Assembly: GCF_022267325.1 (NCBI RefSeq)
Contig: NZ_JAIZBG010000001.1
Coordinates: 1,244,001-1,308,000 of the forward strand
Origin: Leptospira sanjuanensis
Lineage (GTDB): Bacteria; Spirochaetota; Leptospiria; Leptospirales; Leptospiraceae
Length of the DNA stretch: 64,000 bases
Reading direction: 5' to 3'
The notes under the pieces were generated by a model, which was not told where the DNA came from, made no database searches, and saw only the letters and a list, made by a program, of their open reading frames with translations. Numbering within the stretch: position 1 is the first letter of the stretch; every line of letters starts with the position of its first letter. Positions 1-13,527 of this stretch are shown here, in pieces. A program made the translations under genes and the position numbers.

Positions 1-695
<695 letters not shown>

Positions 696-696
<1 letters not shown>

Positions 697-1577
697 TGGG
701 TTTCGAAATCGATTTTCTGAAAAGTATCAATCCGTTTATTCTTCTAAAGTTGAACGAACGTAGCCTTGCGGAAGAATTGATTTTAGTCGTTTATTTCATC
801 ATTTTCCTGATTCTTTCCTACAAAGTCATCATAATCGTTCTCGATTTTTTCAAACCTACGATCGACGTCACCTCCCGTTACAATAGAAGAAAAATGGCCC
901 GTATGTCGTTCGTCATTTTGGGTCTTGTAACTCTTTTGCCCGTCGTGTTCTCCGGACTTTCTTATTTGCCCACGGTGATGGGTCTGGCCGGAGCCGGTAT
1001 CGTCATTTCGTTGAAGGACATCACGCTGAACTTCGTGGGTTGGTTTTTTATCCACGGAAGCAACGGTTTCGAAGTGGGGGATCGTATCGAAATCGAAGGG
1101 GTTCGGGGAGACGTCATCAATATCGGGATGAATCGGTTTACGTTGATGGAGATTTCCTCCGATCCGAAGTCGGATCAATCCACGAACCGTCTCGTTCATT
1201 TTCCGAACCATTTCGTGATTCTGCGTCAGGTGATCGTCGTAAAGGATAAGATGAACTATGTCTGGGACGAGATGAGAATTAAGATTCCGTACGATTCCGA
1301 TTTCGAAAAGGCCGAGGAATTGCTGAACGGAATCATCCGCAACAACGCGATCATCGATCAAGGGGAGATCGATTATACTCTTCAAGAGCTTTCCAAAAAT
1401 TATCTGGTCCGATTGGGTAAAACTTCTCCGATCGTTTATCTTTCTTTGGAAGAAGGGGGGATTCTTTTTTCTCTGCGTTATTTGACCCACGTCCGGGAAC
1501 GGCGCGATATGAAGACGAAGATCTCGCATCAGATCCTCAAGGAATTCAAACAGTTTCCTGGAATTCGTATTTTATAA
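696..1577 (+). CDS. MscS-family mechanosensitive ion channel
   Basis: A 293-residue inner-membrane protein. Hydrophobic segments at about 25-50, 68-92 and 96-125 are followed by the MscS beta domain (ITLNFVGWFFI, then GFEVGDRIEIEGVRGDV at about 120-140) and a soluble C-terminal vestibule region. The Gly/Ala-rich third helix (GLAGAGIVISLKD) fits the pore-lining TM3 of MscS channels, which open under membrane tension to release solutes in hypo-osmotic shock. Its ATG overlaps the aroB stop, suggesting translational coupling, although the two functions are unrelated. Which MscS subfamily it belongs to cannot be told by eye. Confidence 0.9.
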
Positions 1578-1601
1578 AATTCTAAACTTAGAAAACGTGC
1601 G

Positions 1602-1631
1602 CTGGAGTTATCCGGGGTTCGATGACTCCAG
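1602..1631. terminator. possible bidirectional stem-loop between convergent genes
   Basis: CTGGAGT at 1602-1608 pairs perfectly with ACTCCAG at 1625-1631 across a 16-base loop. It lies in the 67-base gap between the convergent mscS-type gene and pyk. No T-run follows on either strand, so it is a weak terminator candidate. Confidence 0.3.
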
Positions 1632-1644
1632 GTAGCCGTTGCCC

Positions 1645-3072
<1,428 letters not shown>

Positions 3073-3141
3073 GAACGGCAATTGTAGACAAACGCCTTCC
3101 GTTGTTCCAGCGAATATTTCCTCTTTACGAACGGAAACCGG

Positions 3142-3173
<32 letters not shown>

Positions 3174-3174
3174 C

Positions 3175-4081
<907 letters not shown>

Positions 4082-4082
4082 C

Positions 4083-4898
4083 ATGAGTATCTTTTCTGAC
4101 TCGGATAAGAAAAAAGGAAATCCCGGATTTCTAGAAAGTCAAGAACTCGGGATGATCGACATCTCGAAAGAATTTCATACGTCTCTCGGAATCGAGAACA
4201 GTCTCTTCAATCGATTCACAGCGGAAGAAGTCAGGGAGATGCTCGAAAGCGCGGGGATCTTCCGTACTTTACAGGCAAGAGGTTATAACGACTACGAGAT
4301 ATCCTTGGACGGAATCTCCGATATGGACAACCGCATTTATATCAAGGAACCATCCGGCGGGATTCTCGTTCACATGCGTCTAAAATTTTCCGACTTTCAG
4401 TTTAAAAAGCTGGATCAATCTTATAAGCTCGTTTATATTGACTGGCTCTTGACCCAGAACCTAAAGATGAAAAACATGAAGGCCAAAAAGAAACTCTATC
4501 AGGGACAGGAATATCCGGGTCTTTCTCTGATGAACGAGATCACCGGTTTTATCCGCATTCTCGCCACAAAGATGGGAGCGTACGGCGCCTTTAACATTCC
4601 GGAATACTTTCACGACGCGGTATTATTTCATAAATCCTTTCAGTTCGTGGACCCCGAAAAGGAGGGGAGATTCCGTGCGATTCTTCAATCCTTCAGCAGA
4701 ACGAATCTCCGAGAATTGAGCGATCAGATTCACACGGAAAAAATCTGTGACGCTTCCTCCGGAGAAGTTTATGTTTGGAAATACGGGGAGATGGTCTCCT
4801 GCATCAACAGTTATCTCGAATCGGCGCTTTTCGACGAGGAATATTACAGAAAAGTGAATAAGATCGTTTCGGGAACCAAATACATAAGGAAAGTTTAA
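4083..4898 (+). CDS. conserved hypothetical protein, partner gene of the response regulator
   Basis: A soluble protein of 271 residues that I do not recognise. There is no signal peptide or membrane segment. It is mixed alpha/beta, with a basic KMKNMKAKKK stretch in the middle and a C-terminal VYVWKYGEM motif. The ATG at 4083 sits one base after the deacetylase stop and was preferred to an in-frame TTG at 4068 inside the previous gene. The next gene, a response regulator with a phosphatase domain, starts two bases after this one ends, so the two proteins may act in the same signalling path. That functional link is inferred from gene order alone. Confidence 0.75.
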   Translation: MSIFSDSDKKKGNPGFLESQELGMIDISKEFHTSLGIENSLFNRFTAEEVREMLESAGIFRTLQARGYNDYEISLDGISDMDNRIYIKEPSGGILVHMRLKFSDFQFKKLDQSYKLVYIDWLLTQNLKMKNMKAKKKLYQGQEYPGLSLMNEITGFIRILATKMGAYGAFNIPEYFHDAVLFHKSFQFVDPEKEGRFRAILQSFSRTNLRELSDQIHTEKICDASSGEVYVWKYGEMVSCINSYLESALFDEEYYRKVNKIVSGTKYIRKV

Positions 4899-4899
4899 T

Positions 4900-6009
4900 A
4901 TGGCGGAGTTTTCCCTAAGACCGGAAATCATCATTCTTGACGACGACAGGGACGTAGGCGAAACCCTCGAACTCATTCTGAGCAAACTCGGATATCAGAG
5001 TGTGTTTTTCGATTCCGTCGAACAGGGAAAACAATATTTCGAAAAGGAACGGAATCCCATCGTGTTTCTGGACATTCACATGCCGGGAACGAGCGGTCTT
5101 GACATTCTCCCTTACTTCAAAAACCTGGAAGCGAAAACCCAAGTCATTATGATGACCGGAGAACGCGACATCAACAATGTAGTCACTTCTCTTACCCACA
5201 AAGCCAGCGACTTTTTGTTGAAGCCGTTTTCCATTCAGACGGTCCAAATCGCGATCCAAAGAGCATACGATTATTATACTATTCTAAAGGATAAGGATTT
5301 GCGCGACGAGGTGATTATGCGCGATCTTCGCCTTGCGTCGAGAGTTCAGGGAAAGATTTTTTCGATTCCGGACGTAAGCCCGTACAAGGTGGAAGCCGAC
5401 GTGACTCCGGTTTCCTTTGTCAGCGGCGATTTCAACGTAGTGCTCAAAAAGGAAAAATCGGTTCTATTGCTTCTCGGAGACGTGGAGGATCACGGCGTTA
5501 CTTCCGGATTGATCGCCCTTTTGATGACCACCTTGGCTCGGGAAGAATTTAAGACTTCGGACAATCCGAGCGAAATTCTAAAACGAATGAACCACGAACT
5601 CTGTCTGAATATCGGAACCCATAGTATGACGGCCGCCTGTGTGATGTTGTTTCCGGACGAAAAGAAACTCGTTTATGCGAGAGGAGGACATCCATTTCCC
5701 GTTCACTTCCACAAGGACGGATTTTCTTTTTTAAAGGAAAAGTCGGGACAACTTCTCGGGATCTTGGAGGACGTCGATTTTCCAAGTCACGAAATCGGTT
5801 TTACGGAGAAGGACGTGATCTTTCTTTTTTCGGACGGAATCATCAACAACCTTAGTCATCCTCTCATCGAAGAATTGAATCAGATTCATAAGTCCGGCCC
5901 GGACCCGTTGAAACGTATGAAGAACGCGCTCGATACGTATGTTCGTTCCGCGATTCCTTCGCGGGAATACAGGGACGACGCTTCCTATATTCTTCTGGAA
6001 GTTAGATAA
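4900..6009 (+). CDS. response regulator with PP2C/SpoIIE-type phosphatase output domain
   Basis: The 369-residue protein has a receiver domain at about 8-125: acidic cluster DDDRD, phospho-acceptor Asp in FLDIHMPG near residue 54, Thr in MMTGE, and the Lys of LLKPFS. A linker helix leads to a SpoIIE-like PPM phosphatase domain at about 150-369, with metal-site acidic residues in VSGDF and LGDVEDHG, then FLFSDGIINN and a terminal DDASYILLE. RsbU-type proteins with this layout dephosphorylate anti-anti-sigma factors or other phosphoproteins in partner-switching pathways. No sensor kinase or STAS-domain protein lies next to it, so input and target are unknown. It is co-directional with the unknown protein upstream. 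Confidence 0.88.
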   Translation: MAEFSLRPEIIILDDDRDVGETLELILSKLGYQSVFFDSVEQGKQYFEKERNPIVFLDIHMPGTSGLDILPYFKNLEAKTQVIMMTGERDINNVVTSLTHKASDFLLKPFSIQTVQIAIQRAYDYYTILKDKDLRDEVIMRDLRLASRVQGKIFSIPDVSPYKVEADVTPVSFVSGDFNVVLKKEKSVLLLLGDVEDHGVTSGLIALLMTTLAREEFKTSDNPSEILKRMNHELCLNIGTHSMTAACVMLFPDEKKLVYARGGHPFPVHFHKDGFSFLKEKSGQLLGILEDVDFPSHEIGFTEKDVIFLFSDGIINNLSHPLIEELNQIHKSGPDPLKRMKNALDTYVRSAIPSREYRDDASYILLEVR

Positions 6010-6018
6010 GGATTAAAA

Positions 6019-6228
6019 TTACTTCCAAGAAAGATCGATCTTTTTATGTTTTGAAGCGCATTCCGCTAAGTATAAGTTGATTAGATTCTGATAGGGAATT
6101 CCCGTTTGATCCGATAATCCTTTGAAGTATCCGATCGTATCCACATCGACTCGGATCGTAATAGGTTTTTTTAATTTCTTTAGATAGGGATTCTTTTTTG
6201 ATTTTGAAAAATTGTATTCTTTTCTCAT
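6019..6228 (-). CDS. brnA: BrnA-family antitoxin
   Basis: The 69-residue antitoxin of a type II pair. It has a basic N-terminus, then PITIRVDVDTIGYFKGLSDQ and the helix GIPYQNLINLYLAE, which matches the ribbon-helix-helix region of BrnA and related CopG-like antitoxins. BrnA binds and neutralises BrnT and represses its own operon as DNA-bound complex. Its ATG overlaps the stop of the toxin gene (ATGA), giving the usual toxin-first brnTA order. Length is slightly short for the family, whose members often run to 80-100 residues. Confidence 0.82.
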   Translation of the reverse strand: MRKEYNFSKSKKNPYLKKLKKPITIRVDVDTIGYFKGLSDQTGIPYQNLINLYLAECASKHKKIDLSWK

Positions 6229-6515
6229 AATAATTCCTTGTATTGTTTCGTCTCGGTTTTTGTCGCTTTCCGTGCGGAAATGATTCGAATCACATCTTTA
6301 GACGATCGATAACAATGAGATACCATCAATAAATTGAATCTATAACTGAATCCTAGGATAATGAATCGATCTTCATCTTGTGAGTGATCCGGATCGTCGA
6401 TGATTCTCGCTTTTTCGTCATAAAAAACGGTTTTAGCCTCCTCGAAAGAGATTCCGTGCTTTTTGAGATTCAATTTGTTTTTGCCGGAGTCCCATTCGAA
6501 TTCGATAAAAGACAT
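6225..6515 (-). CDS. brnT: BrnT-family toxin (ribonuclease)
   Basis: The 96 residues match BrnT along nearly the whole length: FEWDSGKNKLNLKKHGISF at the N-terminus, EEAKTVFYD, the EDRFIILGFS strand and the terminal IRIISARKAT. BrnT has a RelE-like microbial RNase fold and cleaves RNA to arrest growth when BrnA is lost; it is made under stress in Brucella. The gene starts within 5 bases of a perfect palindrome (6520-6532) and is followed by brnA. The pair is AT-rich relative to its neighbours, which fits a mobile stability or stress module. Confidence 0.85.
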   Translation of the reverse strand: MSFIEFEWDSGKNKLNLKKHGISFEEAKTVFYDEKARIIDDPDHSQDEDRFIILGFSYRFNLLMVSHCYRSSKDVIRIISARKATKTETKQYKELL

Positions 6516-6519
6516 ATTT

Positions 6520-6532
6520 ATATTGTCAATAT
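6520..6532 (-). promoter_or_regulatory. palindrome over the brnTA promoter, candidate BrnA operator
   Basis: ATATTG-T-CAATAT is a perfect 6+6 palindrome that begins 5 bases before the brnT start. On the minus strand TTGAAT and TATATT are separated by 16 bases, placing a likely transcription start inside or beside the palindrome and leaving a very short 5' leader. Autoregulation by BrnA is known for the family; that this site is its operator is inferred. Confidence 0.4.
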
Positions 6533-6562
6533 ATCATAAATATAAGCGGATTCAATCAAATT

Positions 6563-8404
6563 TCAGTCCTCGTCTTGAAACCGGAAAAGTTCTTCCGGGA
6601 TTTCCTTCATGCCGACGGAAGGAAACGTTCCTTTTCGAATATTAAAAAAAACGAATTCAGGAAAACTGAAAAAGAGGGATTGAAATCCTTTTTGAAACCG
6701 TTCGCCTTTGTCGAGCGGAGAAGTGAAGATTCCCGCCGCGGTCATTCCCAAACCTGCGAATAGATTCACGGTTCCATAGACCGGACGTACCCAAAATACG
6801 TCGTCCGTGAACATCGGAAAAAAATGATCTTCCCGATTCGTTTTGTAGATCGAAGAAGTGAATGTGAAGGATTCACGAATAGAAGTTTTCCAACCCGGAT
6901 TTTGTCGCCGGAGTTCCTCCAGTTTCTTTCTTCGATAGGAGAGAAGGGTTTCTTCCCCTTCCGTTTTCCAGTGTTCGGAAACGGAATAAGAAGCATGGAA
7001 CGGAATGAATGCGAAGGAATATCGAAAGTCGATCGGTTTACCGGGAAACTTCGTTTCCTGTTTTTCGAACGAAGTTTGAACGCTTTTTACGATTTCGGTC
7101 GTGCAGTTTTCAAAGAGAAGATGAAACGGATAGAGTTTTTTTAATCGGAAGTGATATTCCTTTTCCCGTTCCTTGGCGAGTTTTAGATATCCGGCAAGGA
7201 TTTCGTCCGAGGGCAAACGCATCGGAATCAAAAACCGTTTTTCCCTTTGCGGAAGAAGTTTTCCCGAAGTCACTCGAACGGGAATTGCGGTTTCGATTCC
7301 TTCGCGGAGTTCGTAGGCGCGGTTGGTCGCGTCTTCCCAGATCTGATATTCCTTTTCGGATAACTCGCGTAATGCGGATATTTTTTTGCGGGCGAGCGAA
7401 ACGACGGCCCAGGTTTCTTTGGAAAGATGGTCTAAAGCCTCTTTGTCGTTTTCGTCTTCCTGATACACGATGGGGGATTCTTCCGGAAAAGTGGATAAAA
7501 ACACGGGTCGTCCGGTGCGGATACTTTCTTCGATCGCGTGCAGCCTGCCCAATACGACGAGGGCGCTGTAGGCCCAGCCGGGATCTTTTTCAGCGAGGAT
7601 TTGGACGAGGGAATCGGTTTGTTTGATGCGGAATCTTTTCAACAGTTCGATCTCTTCGGCAGTTAATGATTCCTGCATATTCAAAATTTTGAATTCAGAA
7701 TCGAGCCCCCATTCTTCCTTTAGGATTTGGCAGAATGCGATTCCTTCGAGTACGTCCCGCAATCGTAAATAAGAACCCGGTTTGAAAAAAGGGAAACCGT
7801 CTCGAGTGAGTTTGGACGGCAACGGAGGAAATTCCGGATTCATCAGTTCTCCGTTTTCGGAAAGAACCGCGTCCTTTAGGGTTTTTTCCAGATCCCTCAG
7901 ATAATTCTCCCCAAGATCGGTTGCAAGGCGCGATTTTAGTTCGTTTGCGAAAGGGGATCGATCGCGGGAATCGAAATACGCCGTTGCACGCAGTCCGATT
8001 TTCTTTTCGGGAGAATTCAATTCCTCCAGGAACTTGGTTTCCTTTTTGAGAGTTTCCAGATTTTGAAGATGGCGGAATTGAACGAGATACAAGCGGTTGA
8101 GTCCGCTTTCCAGAACGGAAATTTCTTTCCCGGTCAATGCGAGTCTGGTAAGAACGCTCGTTCGGTTGGATACGATGTTATAGCTGAACGCGAAGTCGTC
8201 ATACGATTCCCTCACCAAGTGAAAGATATCGTCGGGAAAGAACTGATAGTGATATACCTTGTTTCCGATTCGGATTCCGGTATGTCCTCCGCTGGATTGT
8301 CCGGTGTTTGCGTCTACGTAGATGAAATCGACGGTGGTAGGTGCGGAAAACAGCCCCGCAGGAAAGAGCAGGGCCGTCGCAAAGAGGAAGCGAAAAAATC
8401 TCAG
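6563..8404 (-). CDS. exported DUF4105-like (Lnb N-terminal periplasmic domain) protein, probable CTG start
   Basis: The frame runs about 613 residues. After the N-terminal hydrophobic segment (FFRFLFATALLFPAGLFSA, signal-peptide-like) come VDFIYVDANTG, GGHTGIRIG and VYHYQFFPDDIF, then a long central helical region, and LLFENCTTEIVK near residue 440. This GHT.....VYHY plus NCTT layout fits DUF4105, seen in exported bacterial proteins, but the function is unknown. No ATG, GTG or TTG exists upstream of the signal peptide after the in-frame stop; a CTG at 8404 overlaps the upstream lipoprotein stop as CTGA and lies 11 bases after an AAAGGA sequence. Starting at the first TTG (8218) would delete the signal peptide and the GHTG motif. 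Third gene of the operon with the lipoprotein and alpha-galactosidase. Confidence 0.72.
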   Translation of the reverse strand: MRFFRFLFATALLFPAGLFSAPTTVDFIYVDANTGQSSGGHTGIRIGNKVYHYQFFPDDIFHLVRESYDDFAFSYNIVSNRTSVLTRLALTGKEISVLESGLNRLYLVQFRHLQNLETLKKETKFLEELNSPEKKIGLRATAYFDSRDRSPFANELKSRLATDLGENYLRDLEKTLKDAVLSENGELMNPEFPPLPSKLTRDGFPFFKPGSYLRLRDVLEGIAFCQILKEEWGLDSEFKILNMQESLTAEEIELLKRFRIKQTDSLVQILAEKDPGWAYSALVVLGRLHAIEESIRTGRPVFLSTFPEESPIVYQEDENDKEALDHLSKETWAVVSLARKKISALRELSEKEYQIWEDATNRAYELREGIETAIPVRVTSGKLLPQREKRFLIPMRLPSDEILAGYLKLAKEREKEYHFRLKKLYPFHLLFENCTTEIVKSVQTSFEKQETKFPGKPIDFRYSFAFIPFHASYSVSEHWKTEGEETLLSYRRKKLEELRRQNPGWKTSIRESFTFTSSIYKTNREDHFFPMFTDDVFWVRPVYGTVNLFAGLGMTAAGIFTSPLDKGERFQKGFQSLFFSFPEFVFFNIRKGTFPSVGMKEIPEELFRFQDED

Positions 8405-8886
8405 AGCTGATGATATCCTTTGCGGATGGATTCGACGACTTCCGGTTTAGCGCTTCCCATTTCGGAAACGAACTTGGAAAATTTTTCCTCGTTTACTCCG
8501 GCTTTTTTGAGTCCGCTTCCGATTCCGAGATACGTTACGCGCAACGCCTTCCAGTTGGTCAGTCCGTTTTGAAGCGCAAGTGTCGAAAGATCGTTTTTGA
8601 ATTCGATTTCCTGAAATCCGTTTTCTACGTGCATCGCGGTCAGATCGCGTACGTCTTTGAGATACGCTTTTTCTTTTTTCTCATCGTCTCCGGAAGAAGA
8701 GGAAAAGATGGAGCTGATCGAACCGGAAATCGATTTTACGGATTTGGAAAGACTTTCCAAAGAATCGGAAGACTTGCTGAGAGAGTTGATTCCGGTCGAG
8801 ATCGATTCGAAAATAAAACAGTGATTGAGGCCGATGATAAAAAGTCCGGTTGTTAAAGTCATCAGCAGCTTTCGAGTGCGTTTCAT
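8401..8886 (-). CDS. small lipoprotein, unknown function
   Basis: A 161-residue lipoprotein. Starting at the ATG at 8886, the sequence MKRTRKLLMTLTTGLFIIGL leads to NHC, a Leptospira-type lipobox. The mature part opens with a Ser-rich amphipathic region (SLSKSSDSLESLSKSVKS) and ends with a more compact helical domain. The open frame continues upstream to 8955, but those residues have no signal peptide character. It lies 61 bases after the alpha-galactosidase and its stop overlaps the probable CTG start of the DUF4105-like gene. Several Leptospira paralogous families have this size; I cannot name the family securely. Confidence 0.78.
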   Translation of the reverse strand: MKRTRKLLMTLTTGLFIIGLNHCFIFESISTGINSLSKSSDSLESLSKSVKSISGSISSIFSSSSGDDEKKEKAYLKDVRDLTAMHVENGFQEIEFKNDLSTLALQNGLTNWKALRVTYLGIGSGLKKAGVNEEKFSKFVSEMGSAKPEVVESIRKGYHQL

Positions 8887-8947
8887 CAGATGGATTCTCC
8901 GTTGAGTTGTTTTTTCGGAAGGAATTTTACAACTTCCTTCCTTCGAG

Positions 8948-10888
8948 TCAAACAACTTTTGCGGTTTGTAAAACGACGGAGCCGAACGCGGGAAGTTTTA
9001 GTTTGAGAATTCCCGTTCTGGATGAATACTCGAAGTTTTCAGGAACCTTTCCGGTCCAATAATCCGGGAATTGTTTCAACTTCGATACGAACGGAACTTG
9101 GATTTCGATCGTAGTTTCTTCCTCGCTCGGATTCCACATTCCTAAAAAGCCTGCCGGATTATAAAGCGCCGGTGGAAACAACCCCGATGCGATTCCAACC
9201 GGCAGAGGAGTTTTGGTTCTGCACTTTGCTCCGAGTTCCAGCGTCTTTTTCAACAAGGCCAGTCTATCGTCTCCGATCAGGGAAAGGTCGTCGCTGACGA
9301 GAATCATTCCTCCGCTCACGGCCATCACGCTCGCCATCAATTGGGTCTGTGCAGCGTTCATCTGATTTTTGCTTTCGCGTACGAGCAGACAATCCGGATC
9401 GTTGTACCAAAGAGTTCTGTGCATGGAAGAACGGGTGATGTCGTTGATCAAGGCGCGTTCCGTACAAAGCGCGTGTTTGTCTTTTACGAGAATCCGCTTC
9501 TTTTCCCTTCCCCAAAACGGAGCGACGTCGCAGCTGATCCGCATCGCGTCGAATAACCCGATCGAAGGATAGATCGGCGCCCCGCATCCCAAAAGAAATA
9601 CGTCCTTGCCCACGACTTTTCGGATAAAGCGGATCGTGTCCGCATAACGTTTGTGAGGCGAGATTCCGCGGTCGTAGGTCCATCCGGGAAGAAGGGCGGC
9701 GTACAGAAAGTCGAGTTTGAGATACGGATATCCGTACTCTTTTACGAGGGTTTTAAAGACATTCTCCAGAAAATCGCGGGAAGTCGGATGCGTGACGTCG
9801 ATTGCATACGTGTAATCCATTCCCCAAAGAGGATTCCAAAGCGCGGGCACCGGCTTTCCGTCCCGATCCTTGAGAACGGCTTCGGGATATTTTTGATAGA
9901 ACTCGGATTTTTTCCGGACCAAAAACGGTGCGAGCCAAATTCCGGGCGTGAGTTTTTCTCTTCGGATTTCCTCGGCTAAAAGCCTCATTCCTCCGGGGAA
10001 TTTATCGTTGGTCGTGAGCCAATCTCCGATCTCGTTCTGATATCCGTCGTCGATCTGAAAAAATTGGATCGGCAACTTCTTCTCTTTGACGAGAGCGAGA
10101 TTTTTCAGAATGATCTTTTCGGAAATTTTCGTGTAGTAGTGATACCAAGAACACCAGCCTGTGGGAACCGGCGTAGCGGACAATTTTACTTTATGAGCTT
10201 TTCCTAATTCGCTAAAATACTTTTTTAAGTAAGCTTCGGGTGAAATCGTAAATCGGGAAACTCCGACGGGAGTCAAAAAAAGTTTATTCCCGCGAAAATC
10301 TTCGTAACGGTAAAAATCATAGATCAACGAAACTCCGGATTGGGAAATCCAGGTTTTCTTTTTGGAATTTTCCAATTCTTCTTTCCGCTCAGAAGAAAGA
10401 ACTCGAAACTTGACTCCTTGTTCTCCGGGACCGGTCGCTCCCACAAAGTAATGCGGTTCTTTGGTCGAAGAAATCAGAAGCAGCATACCTTCGCTGTGCC
10501 AATCTCCGCTTTCGTTGGAAGGATGTGTGTAGATGTTTTCCTGAGAATACTGAAGAAAATCGAGTTTGGGAGATTCGTCCGGCTCGCTCAGCGAGTGAAC
10601 CGCCGAAAGGCTCCAGGATTGATATCCGTGTTGAAATACCTTCGGCTCCGTCAACGCGTGCGGAGGAAGTTCGATTTCCAAGGTAAGGATTGCCGTTCCG
10701 GCCTTGGGTCTTTGATCGCCCACCCATTCGAGAACCGGCTTGAATGTTTCATTCTTTCCCGTTTTTTTATGACCGAGCGAAAGCGAGAAATTTCCGCAAT
10801 CGCTCTTGGTCTTCGCTTCCTTTCCCGAAATTTCAAACGAGGACGAATAAAAATCCTCATAGACTTTGTAGTTTAAAATGGCTCTCAT
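8948..10888 (-). CDS. GH36-type alpha-galactosidase / raffinose-synthase-like glycosidase
   Basis: A 646-residue clan GH-D glycosidase. An N-terminal beta-sandwich (about 1-215) with FQHGYQSWS precedes the barrel with GWCSWYHYYTKI, FFQIDDGYQ, GIWLAPFLV, and LKLDFLYAA, where the Asp should be the nucleophile; the acid/base Asp is probably in RISCDVAPFWG. A C-terminal beta domain follows. There is no signal peptide, so the enzyme is predicted to be cytoplasmic. It would release alpha-linked galactose or related sugars; Leptospira is not known to live on sugars, so LPS or glycan recycling are alternative roles. It starts a minus-strand operon with a lipoprotein and an exported protein. Confidence 0.87.
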   Translation of the reverse strand: MRAILNYKVYEDFYSSSFEISGKEAKTKSDCGNFSLSLGHKKTGKNETFKPVLEWVGDQRPKAGTAILTLEIELPPHALTEPKVFQHGYQSWSLSAVHSLSEPDESPKLDFLQYSQENIYTHPSNESGDWHSEGMLLLISSTKEPHYFVGATGPGEQGVKFRVLSSERKEELENSKKKTWISQSGVSLIYDFYRYEDFRGNKLFLTPVGVSRFTISPEAYLKKYFSELGKAHKVKLSATPVPTGWCSWYHYYTKISEKIILKNLALVKEKKLPIQFFQIDDGYQNEIGDWLTTNDKFPGGMRLLAEEIRREKLTPGIWLAPFLVRKKSEFYQKYPEAVLKDRDGKPVPALWNPLWGMDYTYAIDVTHPTSRDFLENVFKTLVKEYGYPYLKLDFLYAALLPGWTYDRGISPHKRYADTIRFIRKVVGKDVFLLGCGAPIYPSIGLFDAMRISCDVAPFWGREKKRILVKDKHALCTERALINDITRSSMHRTLWYNDPDCLLVRESKNQMNAAQTQLMASVMAVSGGMILVSDDLSLIGDDRLALLKKTLELGAKCRTKTPLPVGIASGLFPPALYNPAGFLGMWNPSEEETTIEIQVPFVSKLKQFPDYWTGKVPENFEYSSRTGILKLKLPAFGSVVLQTAKVV

Positions 10889-11005
10889 GTTTCTCTAAGT
10901 GTTTTGAGTCGTTTTTCTTTTTTCGATCGGGAACTTTTTAAAATTCCGGCGGCCTTGTTTTGTATTTTTGATTCCCGAAACCGTGCGGTACGGATTATTA
11001 TGAAA

Positions 11006-13025
<2,020 letters not shown>

Positions 13026-13039
13026 AATTTCGGAGAAAT

Positions 13040-13424
13040 GTGGGAACTCATACGATCCTATGTTTCAGCAAGGTGTGGGAACTCTTACGTTTGCGTTTTT
13101 CCGTGATGAAAATTTTGTGGGAACTCCTGCGGCCGACTGTCTTCCGAAGAATTTGCGTGGGAACTCCTGCGCTGGGTTGTCTTCCTACAAAGCTTGTGGG
13201 AACTCCTGCAAAAAAAAAATTTTTATCCAAAACAAATGGATGATCTCCTTCCATTTTCGAAAATCGTTTCGAATCGAGTCTGTAGTTCAAAGTTTGACGG
13301 ATATGAAGGATGAGTTCGAGAGGGTTTGTGAGTTTAGAAGGCGCTGTTTCTAAGGATTTCCGTTCAATCTTGTGGGAACTCCTCCCTGTAGTTTGTATCG
13401 AAAACGATGTTGGAACTGCTACCG
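13040..13424 (+). repeat. cluster of seven GTGGGAACTCCTGC-type repeats
   Basis: Copies on the plus strand start at 13040, 13075, 13117, 13157, 13196, 13372 and 13409. Three (13117, 13157, 13196) are identical over GTGGGAACTCCTGC; the others vary at the 3' end (ACTCATACG, ACTCTTACG, ACTCCTCCC, ACTGCTACC). Spacing of the first five is 35-42 bases, so they form a loose tandem array in the 500-base gap between radA and the next lipoprotein. Open frames across the spacer (for example 13015-13353) translate the repeat and look non-coding. Similar copies occur elsewhere in the window. Confidence 0.85.
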
Positions 13425-13527
13425 TTCCCAAAACCATCTTGAAAATGATCGAACGAGAGTTTTTCTCCAACGGTTTGTCGGACGAATTGAATCAATAAGA
13501 ATTTTATACTTTACTGATAGAGGTTTT

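Noticed and set aside
13040..13209. Regularly spaced repeats that might be a CRISPR array
   Set aside because: Repeat units are only about 14 bases, spacers are not uniform, units diverge at the 3' end, the same units are scattered through the window and no cas gene is near.
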